DNA of 64,000 bases, taken from the NCBI GenBank assembly GCA_934717675.1, contig CAKUYZ010000002.1:80747-144746 (forward strand), given 5' to 3'. The position numbers were made by a program, and so were the translations under genes. Source of the DNA: an uncultured Bacteroidales bacterium (lineage in GTDB: Bacteria > Bacteroidota > Bacteroidia > Bacteroidales > Marinilabiliaceae). A model generated the notes under the pieces. That model was given only the letters and a program-made list of their open reading frames with translations. It was not told the origin of the DNA and searched no databases. Below are positions 42,412 to 51,117 of this stretch, in pieces (within the stretch, counting starts at the first letter, position 1; each line of letters opens with the position of its first letter).

Positions 42412-43755
42412 ATGATAAGAGACGTAGCGTTTTATGCTGTGGCCTTGATGCTGATTACGGGCTGTAGTGGAACCACCGGCGGCGAGCTTGTCGGCGTTGA
42501 GCGCGGTGCGCAGTTCTATGAACCCGATCCCTATGGCATGGTCTTCGTGCCGCAGGGCAGTTTCAACATGGGCCAGAATGAGCAGGACGTGGCCGCGCTG
42601 ACCAATGCGCTAACGAAGACTGTCACCGTCCGTTCTTTCTGGATGGACGAGACTGAGATAACGAACTCCGAGTACCGCCAGTTCGTCAACTGGGTGCGCG
42701 ACTCTCTTGCCCGCAAGGCTCTCGGCGAGACCAATGAGGATTTCCTCATCACCGAGGATCGGGACGGCAATCAGCTCGAGACCCCGCTCATCAACTGGGA
42801 TAAGGAACTCGACTGGAAAGACCCGGAGAACCAGGAGGCTCTCGCTTTCCTTTATTATGACGAGAGCGAGCGCTTCTTTGGCATGAAGCAGTTCGACAAC
42901 CGTAAGTGGCAATACACCTACGACTGGGTGGACCTTCAACAGGCCGCCAAGCTGGAGAACAGGTTCGATCCCAACGATGGCGAGGAGGGCAAGTATCACG
43001 GCACTGTCTACGACATCAACGGCGAGGCCAAAAATCTTGAGGAGGAGGGCCGCAAGGGCTTCATCATGCATGACAAGGTCTGGGTCTACCCCGACACCCT
43101 GTGCTGGATTCAAAACTTCACCTACTCCTACAATGAGCCTCAGGCCCGTATGTATTTCTGGCACCCGGGCTATGACACCTATCCTGTCGTCGGAGTCAAC
43201 TGGAAGCAGGCCACGGCATTCTGCATATGGCGTTCCAACCTCCTCAACGACTATCTAAAGAAGGAGCACCAGCCCATGGCCATGGACTACCGCCTCCCGA
43301 CCGAGGCCGAGTGGGAATACGCCAGCCGTGGCGGCCTTGAGCATGGCATCTACCCTTGGGGTGGATACTACACGCGTAACAACCGCGGCTGCTTCGTGGC
43401 AAACTTCAAGCCCATGCGCGGCCGTTACACTGACGACGGCTCCGTCATGACCTCCGCGGTGGCTAGCTACGCGCCCAACGAGTACGGCCTCTTCGACATG
43501 GCTGGCAACGTGGCGGAGTGGACCTCTTCCGCCTACGATGAGTCTTCCTACATCTACACGCACGATATGAACCCCGACTACAAGTACAATGCGTTGCCCG
43601 ATGACCCCATCGTCATGAAACGCAAAGTTGTACGTGGCGGTTCGTGGAAAGACATCGCCTACTATCTCCAGTGCGGCACCCGCTCCTATGAGTATCAGGA
43701 TAGCTCCTCTTGCTACATAGGCTTCCGTTGCGTCCGCGACTACATCGGTGAGTAG
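42412..43755 (+). CDS. gldK: Type IX secretion/gliding lipoprotein GldK (PorK)
   Basis: GldK forms, with GldN, the periplasmic ring under the outer membrane in type IX secretion. The 447-residue lipoprotein (lipobox LITGC) has the formylglycine-generating-enzyme/sulfatase-modifying fold shared by the family. Visible pieces are GMVFVPQGSFNMGQNEQD near residue 42, SFWMDETEITNSEYRQFVNWV near 75, YRLPTEAEWEYASRGG near 292, GLFDMAGNVAEWTSSAYD near 361 and VVRGGSWKD near 405. It is treated as structural, not as an enzyme, in this setting. It begins 29 bases after porP and is followed by gldL. Confidence 0.96.
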   Translation: MIRDVAFYAVALMLITGCSGTTGGELVGVERGAQFYEPDPYGMVFVPQGSFNMGQNEQDVAALTNALTKTVTVRSFWMDETEITNSEYRQFVNWVRDSLARKALGETNEDFLITEDRDGNQLETPLINWDKELDWKDPENQEALAFLYYDESERFFGMKQFDNRKWQYTYDWVDLQQAAKLENRFDPNDGEEGKYHGTVYDINGEAKNLEEEGRKGFIMHDKVWVYPDTLCWIQNFTYSYNEPQARMYFWHPGYDTYPVVGVNWKQATAFCIWRSNLLNDYLKKEHQPMAMDYRLPTEAEWEYASRGGLEHGIYPWGGYYTRNNRGCFVANFKPMRGRYTDDGSVMTSAVASYAPNEYGLFDMAGNVAEWTSSAYDESSYIYTHDMNPDYKYNALPDDPIVMKRKVVRGGSWKDIAYYLQCGTRSYEYQDSSSCYIGFRCVRDYIGE

Positions 43756-43805
43756 GATGTCTGGTCTCTATTAAACAGTTAACTCTATATCAAACTAAAG
43801 ATCTT

Positions 43806-44651
43806 ATGACTCTAACAGAATTCGTCACTAGCCCCGCTTACAAGAAGTTCATGGGTTACGATTACGGCTTTGGTGACGCTGTCGCGATCATCGGCGCGCA
43901 CTTCAAGATTCTTCACCTCCCCGGCGCCAGCGTCATGCTTGTCGCGGGTCTGGGTGTCGAGGCGCTCATCTTTGCGCTTTCTTCTTTCGAGCCGCCCCAT
44001 GAGACTCCGGATTGGAGCCTTGTATACCCTGAGCTGGCTGGTCTCGAGCCTGTTGAGGGTCGTTCTCATCACGGCGGCAACGCCGGTGGCAATGGTGGTG
44101 ACACGCTCTCTGGACTCGTGCAGAGTGGCGCCATTGACCAGAGCACTGTAGACAAGCTCGCCGATGGTGTCAAGAAGCTCGCTTCCACCACCTCGCAGCT
44201 CTCTGACCTCTCCGGCGCTTCCGTGGCCACTGAGTCTTATCTCAAGAACGTCAAGGTTGCTGCGGATCAACTCAACCAGTTCTCCGCCGCGCAGTCCAAC
44301 GTCACCGAGGCAGGCAACAAGTTTGCGGCCAAGATGGCCGAGGAGGGCGACAAGTTCTCCACCTCCTTCTCTAAACTCAACACGGCTTTCGCCGCTCAGG
44401 CAGAGCAGTCTTCCAAGCTCGGCAGCAACATGACCGCCATCTCCGAGGCTTACCAGCAGCAGCTCAACGGCCTCAAGAGCCAGCTCGAGTCTTCCAAGAG
44501 CGTCACCTCCGGCCTCTCCTCCATCTCGCAGGAGATTGCGGCTTCCGTTGAGGGCGTCAAGGAGTATCGTCAGCAGATCGCAAGCCTCAGCAAGACCGTA
44601 GGCGAGCTCAACAACATCTACGGCAATATGCTCAGCGCCATCCGTCGCTAA
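43806..44651 (+). CDS. gldL: Type IX secretion/gliding motor protein GldL (PorL)
   Basis: GldL is the inner-membrane half of the proton-driven GldLM motor. The 281-residue protein has two membrane helices close to the N-terminus, about 22-36 and 42-60 (VMLVAGLGVEALIFALSSF). They include a membrane-embedded Glu52, the kind of residue implicated in proton flow in GldL. The rest (about 100-281) is a long cytoplasmic region rich in Ser, Ala, Gln and Lys with coiled-coil character (QSTVDKLADGVKKLASTTSQL, QQQLNGLKSQLESSK). It sits between gldK and gldM with a 57-base gap to gldM. Confidence 0.95.
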   Translation: MTLTEFVTSPAYKKFMGYDYGFGDAVAIIGAHFKILHLPGASVMLVAGLGVEALIFALSSFEPPHETPDWSLVYPELAGLEPVEGRSHHGGNAGGNGGDTLSGLVQSGAIDQSTVDKLADGVKKLASTTSQLSDLSGASVATESYLKNVKVAADQLNQFSAAQSNVTEAGNKFAAKMAEEGDKFSTSFSKLNTAFAAQAEQSSKLGSNMTAISEAYQQQLNGLKSQLESSKSVTSGLSSISQEIAASVEGVKEYRQQIASLSKTVGELNNIYGNMLSAIRR

Positions 44652-44708
44652 TGCGGCAGGCGCACTTTCTTACTGACTTTTGTAGAATCTCATAATACCA
44701 TATAGATA

Positions 44709-46274
44709 ATGAGTGGTGGTAACTGTCCGGAAACCCCTAGACAGAAGATGATCGGCATGATGTACCTCATGCTGACCGCCATGCTCGCCCTCAACGTCTC
44801 TGGTGACCTGCTCAACGCTTTCGACCTTGTCGATCAGAGCATTAGGAACCAAAAGAAGACGACGGAGGAGAAGCTTGGACTGTCCTACTATAATTTTGAA
44901 GCCAAGGCGCAGCAGAACGAGCAGAGGGTTAAGCCCAAATATGAGCTCGCTCTCGAGGTCAAGGCTAAGTCCGACTCTCTCGTATCCTACATCCAGTCTC
45001 TCAAGCAGACGATGATCGATGTAGCGGACGGCAAGGACTCCGGCTCCACGCCAGAAAACTATCTCAACAAGAGTGATCAGGACAAAGCTGGCCAGGTTAT
45101 GATGGTTGAGGAGGGCGGCAAGCGTCTCTATCAGTTCCGCGATGCGCTGTTGTCATACCGCGAGTCTATGCTCAATGCGGCTCAGGCCGACACTTCGCTC
45201 CCTGTTGACTCCATGCTCATCCATGCCATCAACACGGCCATTGAGGCTCCTAGCGCCGATGCGACGGCCGTTCAGATGAACGAGTGGGGTGCAAGGCTCT
45301 TCGAACACCTGCCTTTGGCTGCCACCATGGGTCTTCTCTCTGCCGTGCAGAGCAATGTGAGGAATGTTGAGACGGATGTTGTCAACTATCTTTACAAGTC
45401 CATTGACGCGGCATCGTTCAAGTTCAATGTCCTCGTGCCTCTCGTCATCCCAGAGTCGCAATACGTCATTCAGGGTGGCCAGTATAAGGCTGACATTATG
45501 CTTGCGGCCTATGACGACACCATGGAGCCTATCGTTTCCGTTGGTGGCCAGAAACTGCCCACAGAGGGTGGTCGTGGTAAATATGTGGCTTCCGCTTCTT
45601 CCGTCGGTATGAAGAGCTATGAGGCTAAGCTCCAGATCCCTGACCCTGTCACTGGTGAGCTGAAAGATTATAATGTGACTGCCAATTATGAGGTCGGCGC
45701 TCCGAGCCTCGTCGTCTCCGCCACAAAGATGAACGCCATGTATCGTGGTCTCGAGAATCCTATCGAGGTCTCTGTGGCGGGTGTCTCTCCTTCCGATCTC
45801 ATCGCCTCATGCCAGGGCGGCTCCATGTCGCGTAGCGGTGCGGGCTATGTGGTCAAGCCTGGCGCTCCCAAGGAACTCACCATCAGTGTCCAGTCCAAGG
45901 CTGGCGGCAAGGTGCAGAACTTTGGCTCCAAGAAGTTCCGTGTTTATGACGTTCCTGACCCTGTCGTCACCGTCACCGGCACCAAGAACGGCAACATCAC
46001 CAAGGCTGCGCTCAACGGTTTCGAGGTGAAGGCAGAGTTGAAAGACTTCGTCTTCGATGTGAACTTCAAAGTCACCTCGTTCACCGTCTCAACCACCAAA
46101 AACGGCTTCCTTATCTCTGAAAACGTCAAGGGCAGCAGCAAGCTGAACAAGAATGCGTTGGAGATGATGAAGAGCGTTGCGCGCAACAACCGAGTCTATG
46201 TCGAGAGCGTCAAGGCTGTAGGCCCCGATGGCCGAGAGCGTTCCCTCAACGGCATTACTCTTAAAATGCAGTAA
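44709..46274 (+). CDS. gldM: Type IX secretion/gliding motor protein GldM (PorM)
   Basis: GldM spans the periplasm, anchored by one N-terminal helix in the GldL motor and touching the GldKN ring. The 521-residue protein starts SGGNCPETPRQKMIGMMYLMLTAMLALNVSGDLLNAFDLV, the standard signature. A helical D1 region follows (about 40-220), then beta-rich D2-D4 domains to the C-terminus. A membrane anchor instead of a cleavable signal is expected for the family. The gene is followed 20 bases later by gldN. Codon use in gldM looks slightly less GC-biased than in the metabolic genes around it (more GTT, GCT, GGT), as is common in highly expressed genes. Confidence 0.96.
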   Translation: MSGGNCPETPRQKMIGMMYLMLTAMLALNVSGDLLNAFDLVDQSIRNQKKTTEEKLGLSYYNFEAKAQQNEQRVKPKYELALEVKAKSDSLVSYIQSLKQTMIDVADGKDSGSTPENYLNKSDQDKAGQVMMVEEGGKRLYQFRDALLSYRESMLNAAQADTSLPVDSMLIHAINTAIEAPSADATAVQMNEWGARLFEHLPLAATMGLLSAVQSNVRNVETDVVNYLYKSIDAASFKFNVLVPLVIPESQYVIQGGQYKADIMLAAYDDTMEPIVSVGGQKLPTEGGRGKYVASASSVGMKSYEAKLQIPDPVTGELKDYNVTANYEVGAPSLVVSATKMNAMYRGLENPIEVSVAGVSPSDLIASCQGGSMSRSGAGYVVKPGAPKELTISVQSKAGGKVQNFGSKKFRVYDVPDPVVTVTGTKNGNITKAALNGFEVKAELKDFVFDVNFKVTSFTVSTTKNGFLISENVKGSSKLNKNALEMMKSVARNNRVYVESVKAVGPDGRERSLNGITLKMQ

Positions 46275-46294
46275 ACCTTTTGCACTACCAAGGT

Positions 46295-47173
46295 ATGAAG
46301 AAGTTGTTTTTGCTTCTGGCTGTCCTCCTTGCGACGCCAGTGTTTGCACAGGATGATGCCGACGCCATCTTAGAAGGTGAGACTGACGGCGTTGTCGATG
46401 GCATCGTGAAGAAACAGCACATAAAGAACAAGAGGAATATGACCCCGGCCTATGTCCGTGAGGCTAACGTCCTTTGGTCCAAGACTATATGGCGCATCAT
46501 TGACATGCGTGAGAAGCAGAACCTCTATCTCTTCTATCCAACCAATAGCGTTGACGAGAGAAGGTCGCTTTTCCGCACGCTTCTCGATGCCATCAACGCA
46601 GGTGAGTTGAAGGCTTATAGCACCGTGACTGACAACGAGTTCGACACTGAGATCTCTGTAAATGACGTTTTTGAGAAGGTCGGAGCGTCGCCCGTAGACT
46701 CCGTAGAGACCGTTGACCCTGAGTCTGGAGAGAAGACTATGAAGTATGTCTACGACATGAAGGGTGGCATACACTATGACGAGGTCAAAAAGTTTATGAT
46801 CAAGGAGGTCTGGTTCTTCGACAACAAGTACACGATGATGAAGTGCCGCATCCTTGGCCTCTGCCCCATTGTGGAGCAGATTAACGAGGAGGGCAACCGT
46901 GTGGATCAGAAGACGCTATTCTGGATCTACTATCCCGCCGCGGCTCCGTTCTTGGCAAAGCAGGAGGCCTTCTCTTATTCTAACGATGCCCAAAGGCCTT
47001 CTCTCTACGACCGTCTCGAGGCGCGCCAGTTTGGTAGCTACATCTATCGCGAGTCTAACGTCTACGACAACCGTATCATCACGAGCTACGCTAAAGGCAT
47101 GACGAGTAACATTGAGGCTGAGCGCATTGCCAACTCAATCTTCCAAAAGGAGCATGACATGTGGGAGTATTAG
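46295..47173 (+). CDS. gldN: Type IX secretion/gliding protein GldN (PorN)
   Basis: GldN pairs with GldK in the periplasmic ring. I start it at ATG 46295, which gives MKKLFLLLAVLLATPVFAQ, a clean signal peptide; an in-frame TTG at 46280 is less likely. The 292-residue protein shows the family blocks NVLWSKTIWRIIDMREKQN near 52, LYLFYPTNSVDERRSLFRTLLDAI near 70, IKEVWFFDNKYTMMKCRILGLCPI near 166 and WIYYPAAAPFLAKQEAF near 205. It ends with TSNIEAERIANSIFQKEHDMWEY. It is the last gene of the porP-gldKLMN operon and is followed by a terminator. Confidence 0.95.
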   Translation: MKKLFLLLAVLLATPVFAQDDADAILEGETDGVVDGIVKKQHIKNKRNMTPAYVREANVLWSKTIWRIIDMREKQNLYLFYPTNSVDERRSLFRTLLDAINAGELKAYSTVTDNEFDTEISVNDVFEKVGASPVDSVETVDPESGEKTMKYVYDMKGGIHYDEVKKFMIKEVWFFDNKYTMMKCRILGLCPIVEQINEEGNRVDQKTLFWIYYPAAAPFLAKQEAFSYSNDAQRPSLYDRLEARQFGSYIYRESNVYDNRIITSYAKGMTSNIEAERIANSIFQKEHDMWEY

Positions 47174-47208
47174 GCCCGCGTCATAGCCCTAGCTAAAGAC
47201 CCCTTACG

Positions 47209-47257
47209 GAGGGAGGCTCTACTAACAATGATTGTAGGCCTCCCTCTTCCTTTTCTT
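47209..47257 (+). terminator. Terminator of the type IX secretion operon
   Basis: GAGGGAGGC (47209-47217) pairs with GCCTCCCTC (47238-47246) across a 20-base loop, followed by TTCCTTTTCTTT. Confidence 0.7.
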
Positions 47258-47292
47258 TGAACAGCAAAACTTAATTTTCAAGACTTTACACT

Positions 47293-48339
47293 ATGAAACG
47301 TCAAAATTCGGCCTTTGCCCTTATGTCAGCCGCGGCGTTGTTGCTTTTTGCGGCCCCACATATTGTCTCTTGCTCTGACTCTGACCCCGCAAGCTCGCCA
47401 GACACTTCGCACACCGAGCCTGATGACAAGGTGGACACAGCCCGTCAGAAGCAGTCGGCTCTGGAAATGCTTATGGCAAACTCAACAGACCTGGTCGTGA
47501 CAGGCGAGGCTTACGCCGTTAGTCCGACGTCTGCGAGCATCCCCTTGCGCATAAATGCCGAGCGCGAGAAGTTGCCTAGTGCCCATATGGCCATAGTCTT
47601 GTCAGACTACCCCGACGTTGCCCTTAACTACAACAGCGGCAATATAGAATTCTATCTTAACCCCAAATCTGTTGACGAGGACGGCATTGCCATCGCCCGC
47701 ATGGATGACCTTATCCCCAGCACTTCCTACCGCTACCGCGCTTTCTATCACTACAACGACGCCGAGACAGCCTACGGCGATGAGATGACATTCTCCACAC
47801 CAGAACCCGATGTGTTTGATGCGGAGGCTGTAGACCTTGGCCTTTCGGTGAAGTGGGCCTCTGCGAACCTGGGGGCTACTCGCCCCTACCAACCTGGCGT
47901 GTTTTACGCCTACGGCCAGGTGGCTCGCCATGAAAAAAACTACTCTGCCGTGATTGGCGACGTCTGCGGAACGGCTAATGACGCGGCCTCTGTCGAGCTC
48001 TCTGACGGGTGGGGCATGCCTACAAGGGCTCAGGTCTTGGAACTCATCAATAGCTGCACGTGGAAGGTGTCCGTCGAGCATGGCTACGAGGGCTACCGCG
48101 TCTTCGGCATCAACGCGCGCAGCCAATATTCCATATTCATACCCTTCGCCGGCTATTACAACGCCGCCGGCGTCCTAACGGCGTCTCGCGAAGGCTTCAT
48201 GCTTTGGACTGGCCAACAAGATGGAGATGATGAGCGTGAGGCCCTTTGCCTGCGCCTACTCTCCGCGCAGGGCTCCACGGGCCAGTTGGGGGCTGTCAAC
48301 AAGACGTGGCGCCTGCCAATACGCCCCGTGAAAAAATGA
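47293..48339 (+). CDS. Exported protein with FISUMP-like C-terminal domain
   Basis: A 348-residue protein with an N-terminal signal (AALLLFAAPHIVSC) that could be a lipoprotein signal with an atypical lipobox IVSC. Residues about 60-170 resemble a fibronectin-like domain (SPTSASIPLRINAEREKLPSAHMAIVLSDYP, IPSTSYRYRAFYHYNDAETAYGDEMTFSTPEP). The C-terminal 170 residues match the common Bacteroidota pattern VDLGLSVKWASANLGA...YGQVA...GWGMPTRAQVLELINSC...IFIPFAGYY...WRLPIRPV. That is the FISUMP-like domain (Fibrobacter succinogenes major paralogous domain) of unknown function on surface proteins. It follows the type IX secretion operon but lacks an obvious type IX sorting domain. Confidence 0.7.
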   Translation: MKRQNSAFALMSAAALLLFAAPHIVSCSDSDPASSPDTSHTEPDDKVDTARQKQSALEMLMANSTDLVVTGEAYAVSPTSASIPLRINAEREKLPSAHMAIVLSDYPDVALNYNSGNIEFYLNPKSVDEDGIAIARMDDLIPSTSYRYRAFYHYNDAETAYGDEMTFSTPEPDVFDAEAVDLGLSVKWASANLGATRPYQPGVFYAYGQVARHEKNYSAVIGDVCGTANDAASVELSDGWGMPTRAQVLELINSCTWKVSVEHGYEGYRVFGINARSQYSIFIPFAGYYNAAGVLTASREGFMLWTGQQDGDDEREALCLRLLSAQGSTGQLGAVNKTWRLPIRPVKK

Positions 48340-48350
48340 TGGGATATTGC

Positions 48351-48358
48351 TATATTTG
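48351..48358 (+). promoter_or_regulatory. Candidate promoter of manC
   Basis: TATATTTG is an exact -7 box, 38 bases before the preferred manC ATG. Its position argues against the in-frame TTG at 48367 as start codon. Confidence 0.45.
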
Positions 48359-48396
48359 TCTAGGCATTGCACGCCATTCAAAAACATCTCATCATA

Positions 48397-49479
48397 ATGT
48401 CAGACAATCTCTATTGCGTCATCTTGGCCGGAGGCACAGGCTCTAGGCTTTGGCCGCTCAGTCGCCCCGCCAGGCCAAAGCAGTTTCTCGACATCCTTGG
48501 AGTGGGGCGCACCATGCTCCAACTAACGTATGAAAGATACCTCAAGATATGCCCGCCAGAGCGTTTTGTGGTGGTGACGCTAGATGAGTATCGCCCTTTG
48601 GTTGAGGAGCAGTTGCCCAGCGTGCCGCTGGCCAACATCTTGTGCGAGCCTTTCAAGCGGAACACGGCGGCCTCCATCGCCTTTGCCGGGGCTTTCTTGA
48701 AGCAGGTGGCAAAAGATGCCATAATGGTGGTGACGCCGTCCGATCATTTGATAATGGATAATGACGTCTTTGTGTCGTCAGTCCTTTCTGCCGCCGACTT
48801 CGTTCAGTCAGACGACCGCCTCATGACCATAGGCATAAAGGCGTTCCGGCCCGAGACGGCCTACGGCTACATCCAGGTGGGCGGCCGTTTGGCAGGGTCG
48901 GATGAGAACCCTGTCCACGCCGTCAAGACTTTTACAGAGAAGCCGGACGCCGATATGGCCAACACTTTTTTTGAGTGTGGCGACTTCTGCTGGAACTCGG
49001 GTGTCTTCATTTGGAAGCGCGAGACCATTGAGAATGCGTTGCGCCGTTACGCTCCGACCCTCCAGCAGGCTTTCGACGTCTTGGACACCATTCCCGTCTC
49101 GCGATGGACCGATGGCGCGTTGCGCTCCGCCTACGAGCAGGTGGAGACCATATCGGTGGATTATGCCGTGATGGAGAAAGCGCGAAACGTGGCGGTGTGC
49201 CTCACCCGCGCGACGTGGAGTGACATTGGTGGCTGGGGAGCCATATACGAGCAATCTGCCAAAGACCAGGCTGGCAACGCCGTGGTGAACGGCAACGCCT
49301 ACCTTAAAGACACCACGGGGTGCCTGATACACGCCGAAAGAGATGAGAGGGTAGTGGTGGACGGCCTGAAAGACTATATGGTGGTGGTCCGAGACGGTGT
49401 CACGCTCATCTGCCCGCTTTCGCGCGGGGCGCAGGCGTGGCGTTACGCCTCGGAGCTGAAGGCCGAGATGGAAAGTTAG
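48397..49479 (+). CDS. manC: Mannose-1-phosphate guanylyltransferase
   Basis: ManC makes GDP-mannose from mannose-1-phosphate and GTP, supplying mannose, fucose or rhamnose-type sugars for surface polysaccharides and protein glycans. The 360-residue protein starts MSDNLYCVILAGGTGSRLWPLSRPARPKQFL, carrying the pyrophosphorylase signature. NTAASIAFA lies near 90, VVTPSDHLI near 116, VKTFTEKPD near 185 and FCWNSGVFIW near 205. It is the single-domain form without a C-terminal phosphomannose isomerase. It stands alone between a surface protein and an unknown gene. GDP-mannose could also feed a glycosylation enzyme such as the DUF2723 protein at 27101, which is speculation. Confidence 0.95.
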   Translation: MSDNLYCVILAGGTGSRLWPLSRPARPKQFLDILGVGRTMLQLTYERYLKICPPERFVVVTLDEYRPLVEEQLPSVPLANILCEPFKRNTAASIAFAGAFLKQVAKDAIMVVTPSDHLIMDNDVFVSSVLSAADFVQSDDRLMTIGIKAFRPETAYGYIQVGGRLAGSDENPVHAVKTFTEKPDADMANTFFECGDFCWNSGVFIWKRETIENALRRYAPTLQQAFDVLDTIPVSRWTDGALRSAYEQVETISVDYAVMEKARNVAVCLTRATWSDIGGWGAIYEQSAKDQAGNAVVNGNAYLKDTTGCLIHAERDERVVVDGLKDYMVVVRDGVTLICPLSRGAQAWRYASELKAEMES

Positions 49480-49584
49480 GCATATTGGCCAAAACCATGG
49501 CGAAGTGCCGTGGTCTGGCAAAACGCAAAATATCTTCGCCCCTGTCCGCCAACATCGGATGGGGGCGAACTGATTTTTAATTCT

Positions 49585-49616
49585 TTTGCATATGTGCTTG
49601 CTATTGACTACTTTTG
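49585..49616 (+). promoter_or_regulatory. Near-consensus promoter of the unknown gene at 49633
   Basis: TTTG (49585-49588), a 20-base spacer and TACTTTTG (49609-49616): both elements match the Bacteroidota consensus exactly. Transcription should begin at about 49623, ten bases before the ATG, giving a very short leader. This rules out the longer in-frame start at 49510. Confidence 0.65.
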
Positions 49617-49632
49617 CGCAGTTGTCATAGAT

Positions 49633-50352
49633 ATGCCATATCGTCGTCTGCCAAATACGGATCAGGCCAGGTTGCGGTCTCTCAAAGCCGCCTTGGAGCA
49701 GGTGAGAAAGGTCTCGCCCGCCGACTTGATGTTTTCGCAGAAGACGGCTCTGGAGGCGGAGTCCTTCACCCCGCTTTTTGAGCAGACAGTGCAGCAGTGC
49801 CTAGATTGCAAAGAGCGTCAAGCCGCCGCGAGCCGTCAGGTGGCTGATTCCGGACGTGTGGCGAGGCTATATCTGTCTCACTTTGTCCAGGTGTTCAATA
49901 TGTGCGTGGCGCGCGGCGAGATTAAGCCAGCCGCCAGAGACATGCTGGGGCTGGATGCCTGCGGCAACGCGGTGCCCGATCTCTCTGCCGACAAAGCGCT
50001 GGTGGATTGGGGCCGCAAGATTGTGGAAGGCGAGGAGGCTCGCATGGCCAATGGCGGCGGCAACAGGATCTACAATCCCTCCATCGCACTGGTGAAGGTG
50101 AAGCTCCAAATTTTCGAAGACAACTACAACAAGCATCGCGACATCTTGCAGACCGTCCAAAAATTCAAGGACAAACTCGAAGAGGCGCGGGTGAAGGCCG
50201 ACGAGATCATCCTCCATTTGTGGAACGAGGTGGAGGGCAGCGTTGAGCCTGTTGACACTGACGAAAAAAGGGAGATGTGCCAGCGCTACGGCGTGGTATA
50301 TTTCTATCGCCCACAAGAGCGGCAGAAGGAGTTCCTCCTGGGCCAAATTTAG
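49633..50352 (+). CDS. Uncharacterised conserved cytoplasmic protein
   Basis: A 239-residue protein starting MPYRRLPNTDQARLRSLKAAL, with the start chosen because the promoter box ends only 17 bases upstream. There is no signal peptide or membrane helix. It is mainly helical: a charged N-terminal helix, a segment with paired cysteines (VQQCLDCKERQ near 59), a helical core (RLYLSHFVQVFNMCVARGEI near 77) and a conserved-looking block GGGNRIYNPSIALVKVKLQIFEDNYNKH near 141. A coiled-coil-like stretch follows (VQKFKDKLEEARVKADEIILHLWNEVE), with a C-terminal RYGVVYFYRPQERQKEF. I do not recognise the family and assign no function. The ribosome recycling factor gene follows 48 bases later and may be cotranscribed. 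Confidence 0.75.
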   Translation: MPYRRLPNTDQARLRSLKAALEQVRKVSPADLMFSQKTALEAESFTPLFEQTVQQCLDCKERQAAASRQVADSGRVARLYLSHFVQVFNMCVARGEIKPAARDMLGLDACGNAVPDLSADKALVDWGRKIVEGEEARMANGGGNRIYNPSIALVKVKLQIFEDNYNKHRDILQTVQKFKDKLEEARVKADEIILHLWNEVEGSVEPVDTDEKREMCQRYGVVYFYRPQERQKEFLLGQI

Positions 50353-50400
50353 GGGCGCGAGATTGGCGAGGATATAACAAATCTACAATAAGAAATAGAC

Positions 50401-50964
50401 ATGGAGGACGAACTTGAGCTCATAATGGAAGAGTTGAAGGAGCAGATGGGCAAAGCCATTGAGCATCTTGACTATGAGCTTGGAAAGATAAGGGCGGGCA
50501 AGGCCAACCCCCACGTGCTGGACGACATAAAGGTGGAGTATTTCGGCGCTCCAACCCCCCTGGCTCAGGTGGCCAACGTCACCGTCCCGGACCCGCGCAC
50601 CATAGCCGTGAAGCCTTGGGAGAAGACCATGATAGGCCCCATTGAGAAAGCCATCATGGCCGCCAACCTCGGCCTCAACCCAGACAACAACGGCGAGATG
50701 ATCCGAATCATGATCCCACCCCTCACAGAGGAGCGACGCCGCGACTTGGCAAAACTCGCCAAGAGGACGGCCGAGGAGTCTAAAGTGGCCATCCGCAACA
50801 TCAGAAGAGACGCCATTGAAAACGTCAAGAAACTCAAAAAAGAGGGTCTTGGCGAGGACGTACAGAAAGATAAAGAGGCGGAGATCCAGAAAATCCACGA
50901 TGCTTACATCAAGAAAGTGGACGAGATGTACGCTCTCAAGGAGAAAGACATCATGACTGTATAG
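50401..50964 (+). CDS. frr: Ribosome recycling factor
   Basis: RRF splits post-termination ribosomes together with EF-G. The 187-residue protein has the normal length and the known blocks: KAIEHLDYELGKIRAGKANPHVLDDIKVEYFGAPTPLAQVANVTVPDPRT near residues 17-67, NGEMIRIMIPPLTEERRRDL near 98-117, and the C-terminal helix pair with IRNIRRDAIENVKKLKKEG near 132. The three-helix bundle and hinge can be followed. It is followed by a terminator, and the gene upstream on the same strand is uncharacterised. In many other bacteria frr follows pyrH, which is absent here. Confidence 0.97.
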   Translation: MEDELELIMEELKEQMGKAIEHLDYELGKIRAGKANPHVLDDIKVEYFGAPTPLAQVANVTVPDPRTIAVKPWEKTMIGPIEKAIMAANLGLNPDNNGEMIRIMIPPLTEERRRDLAKLAKRTAEESKVAIRNIRRDAIENVKKLKKEGLGEDVQKDKEAEIQKIHDAYIKKVDEMYALKEKDIMTV

Positions 50965-50989
50965 AGGCCGCAAGCGAGCCTCGACGTCA

Positions 50990-51026
50990 AAAACCCGACA
51001 AGGCGCGGCGCGCCTGTCGGGTTTTG
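50990..51026 (+). terminator. Terminator of frr
   Basis: AAAACCCGACA (50990-51000) pairs with TGTCGGGTTTT (51015-51025), with a GC-rich inner palindrome in the loop. The A/T ends of the arms make it bidirectional in principle. Confidence 0.85.
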
Positions 51027-51117
51027 CTATGTATAGATTCTGGAGCTCGGACTGTCTTGCCGCAACCGAGCGGCCGAGACTTGCGTATACGTGCAGACAA
51101 ATAACTTATTCACACAT

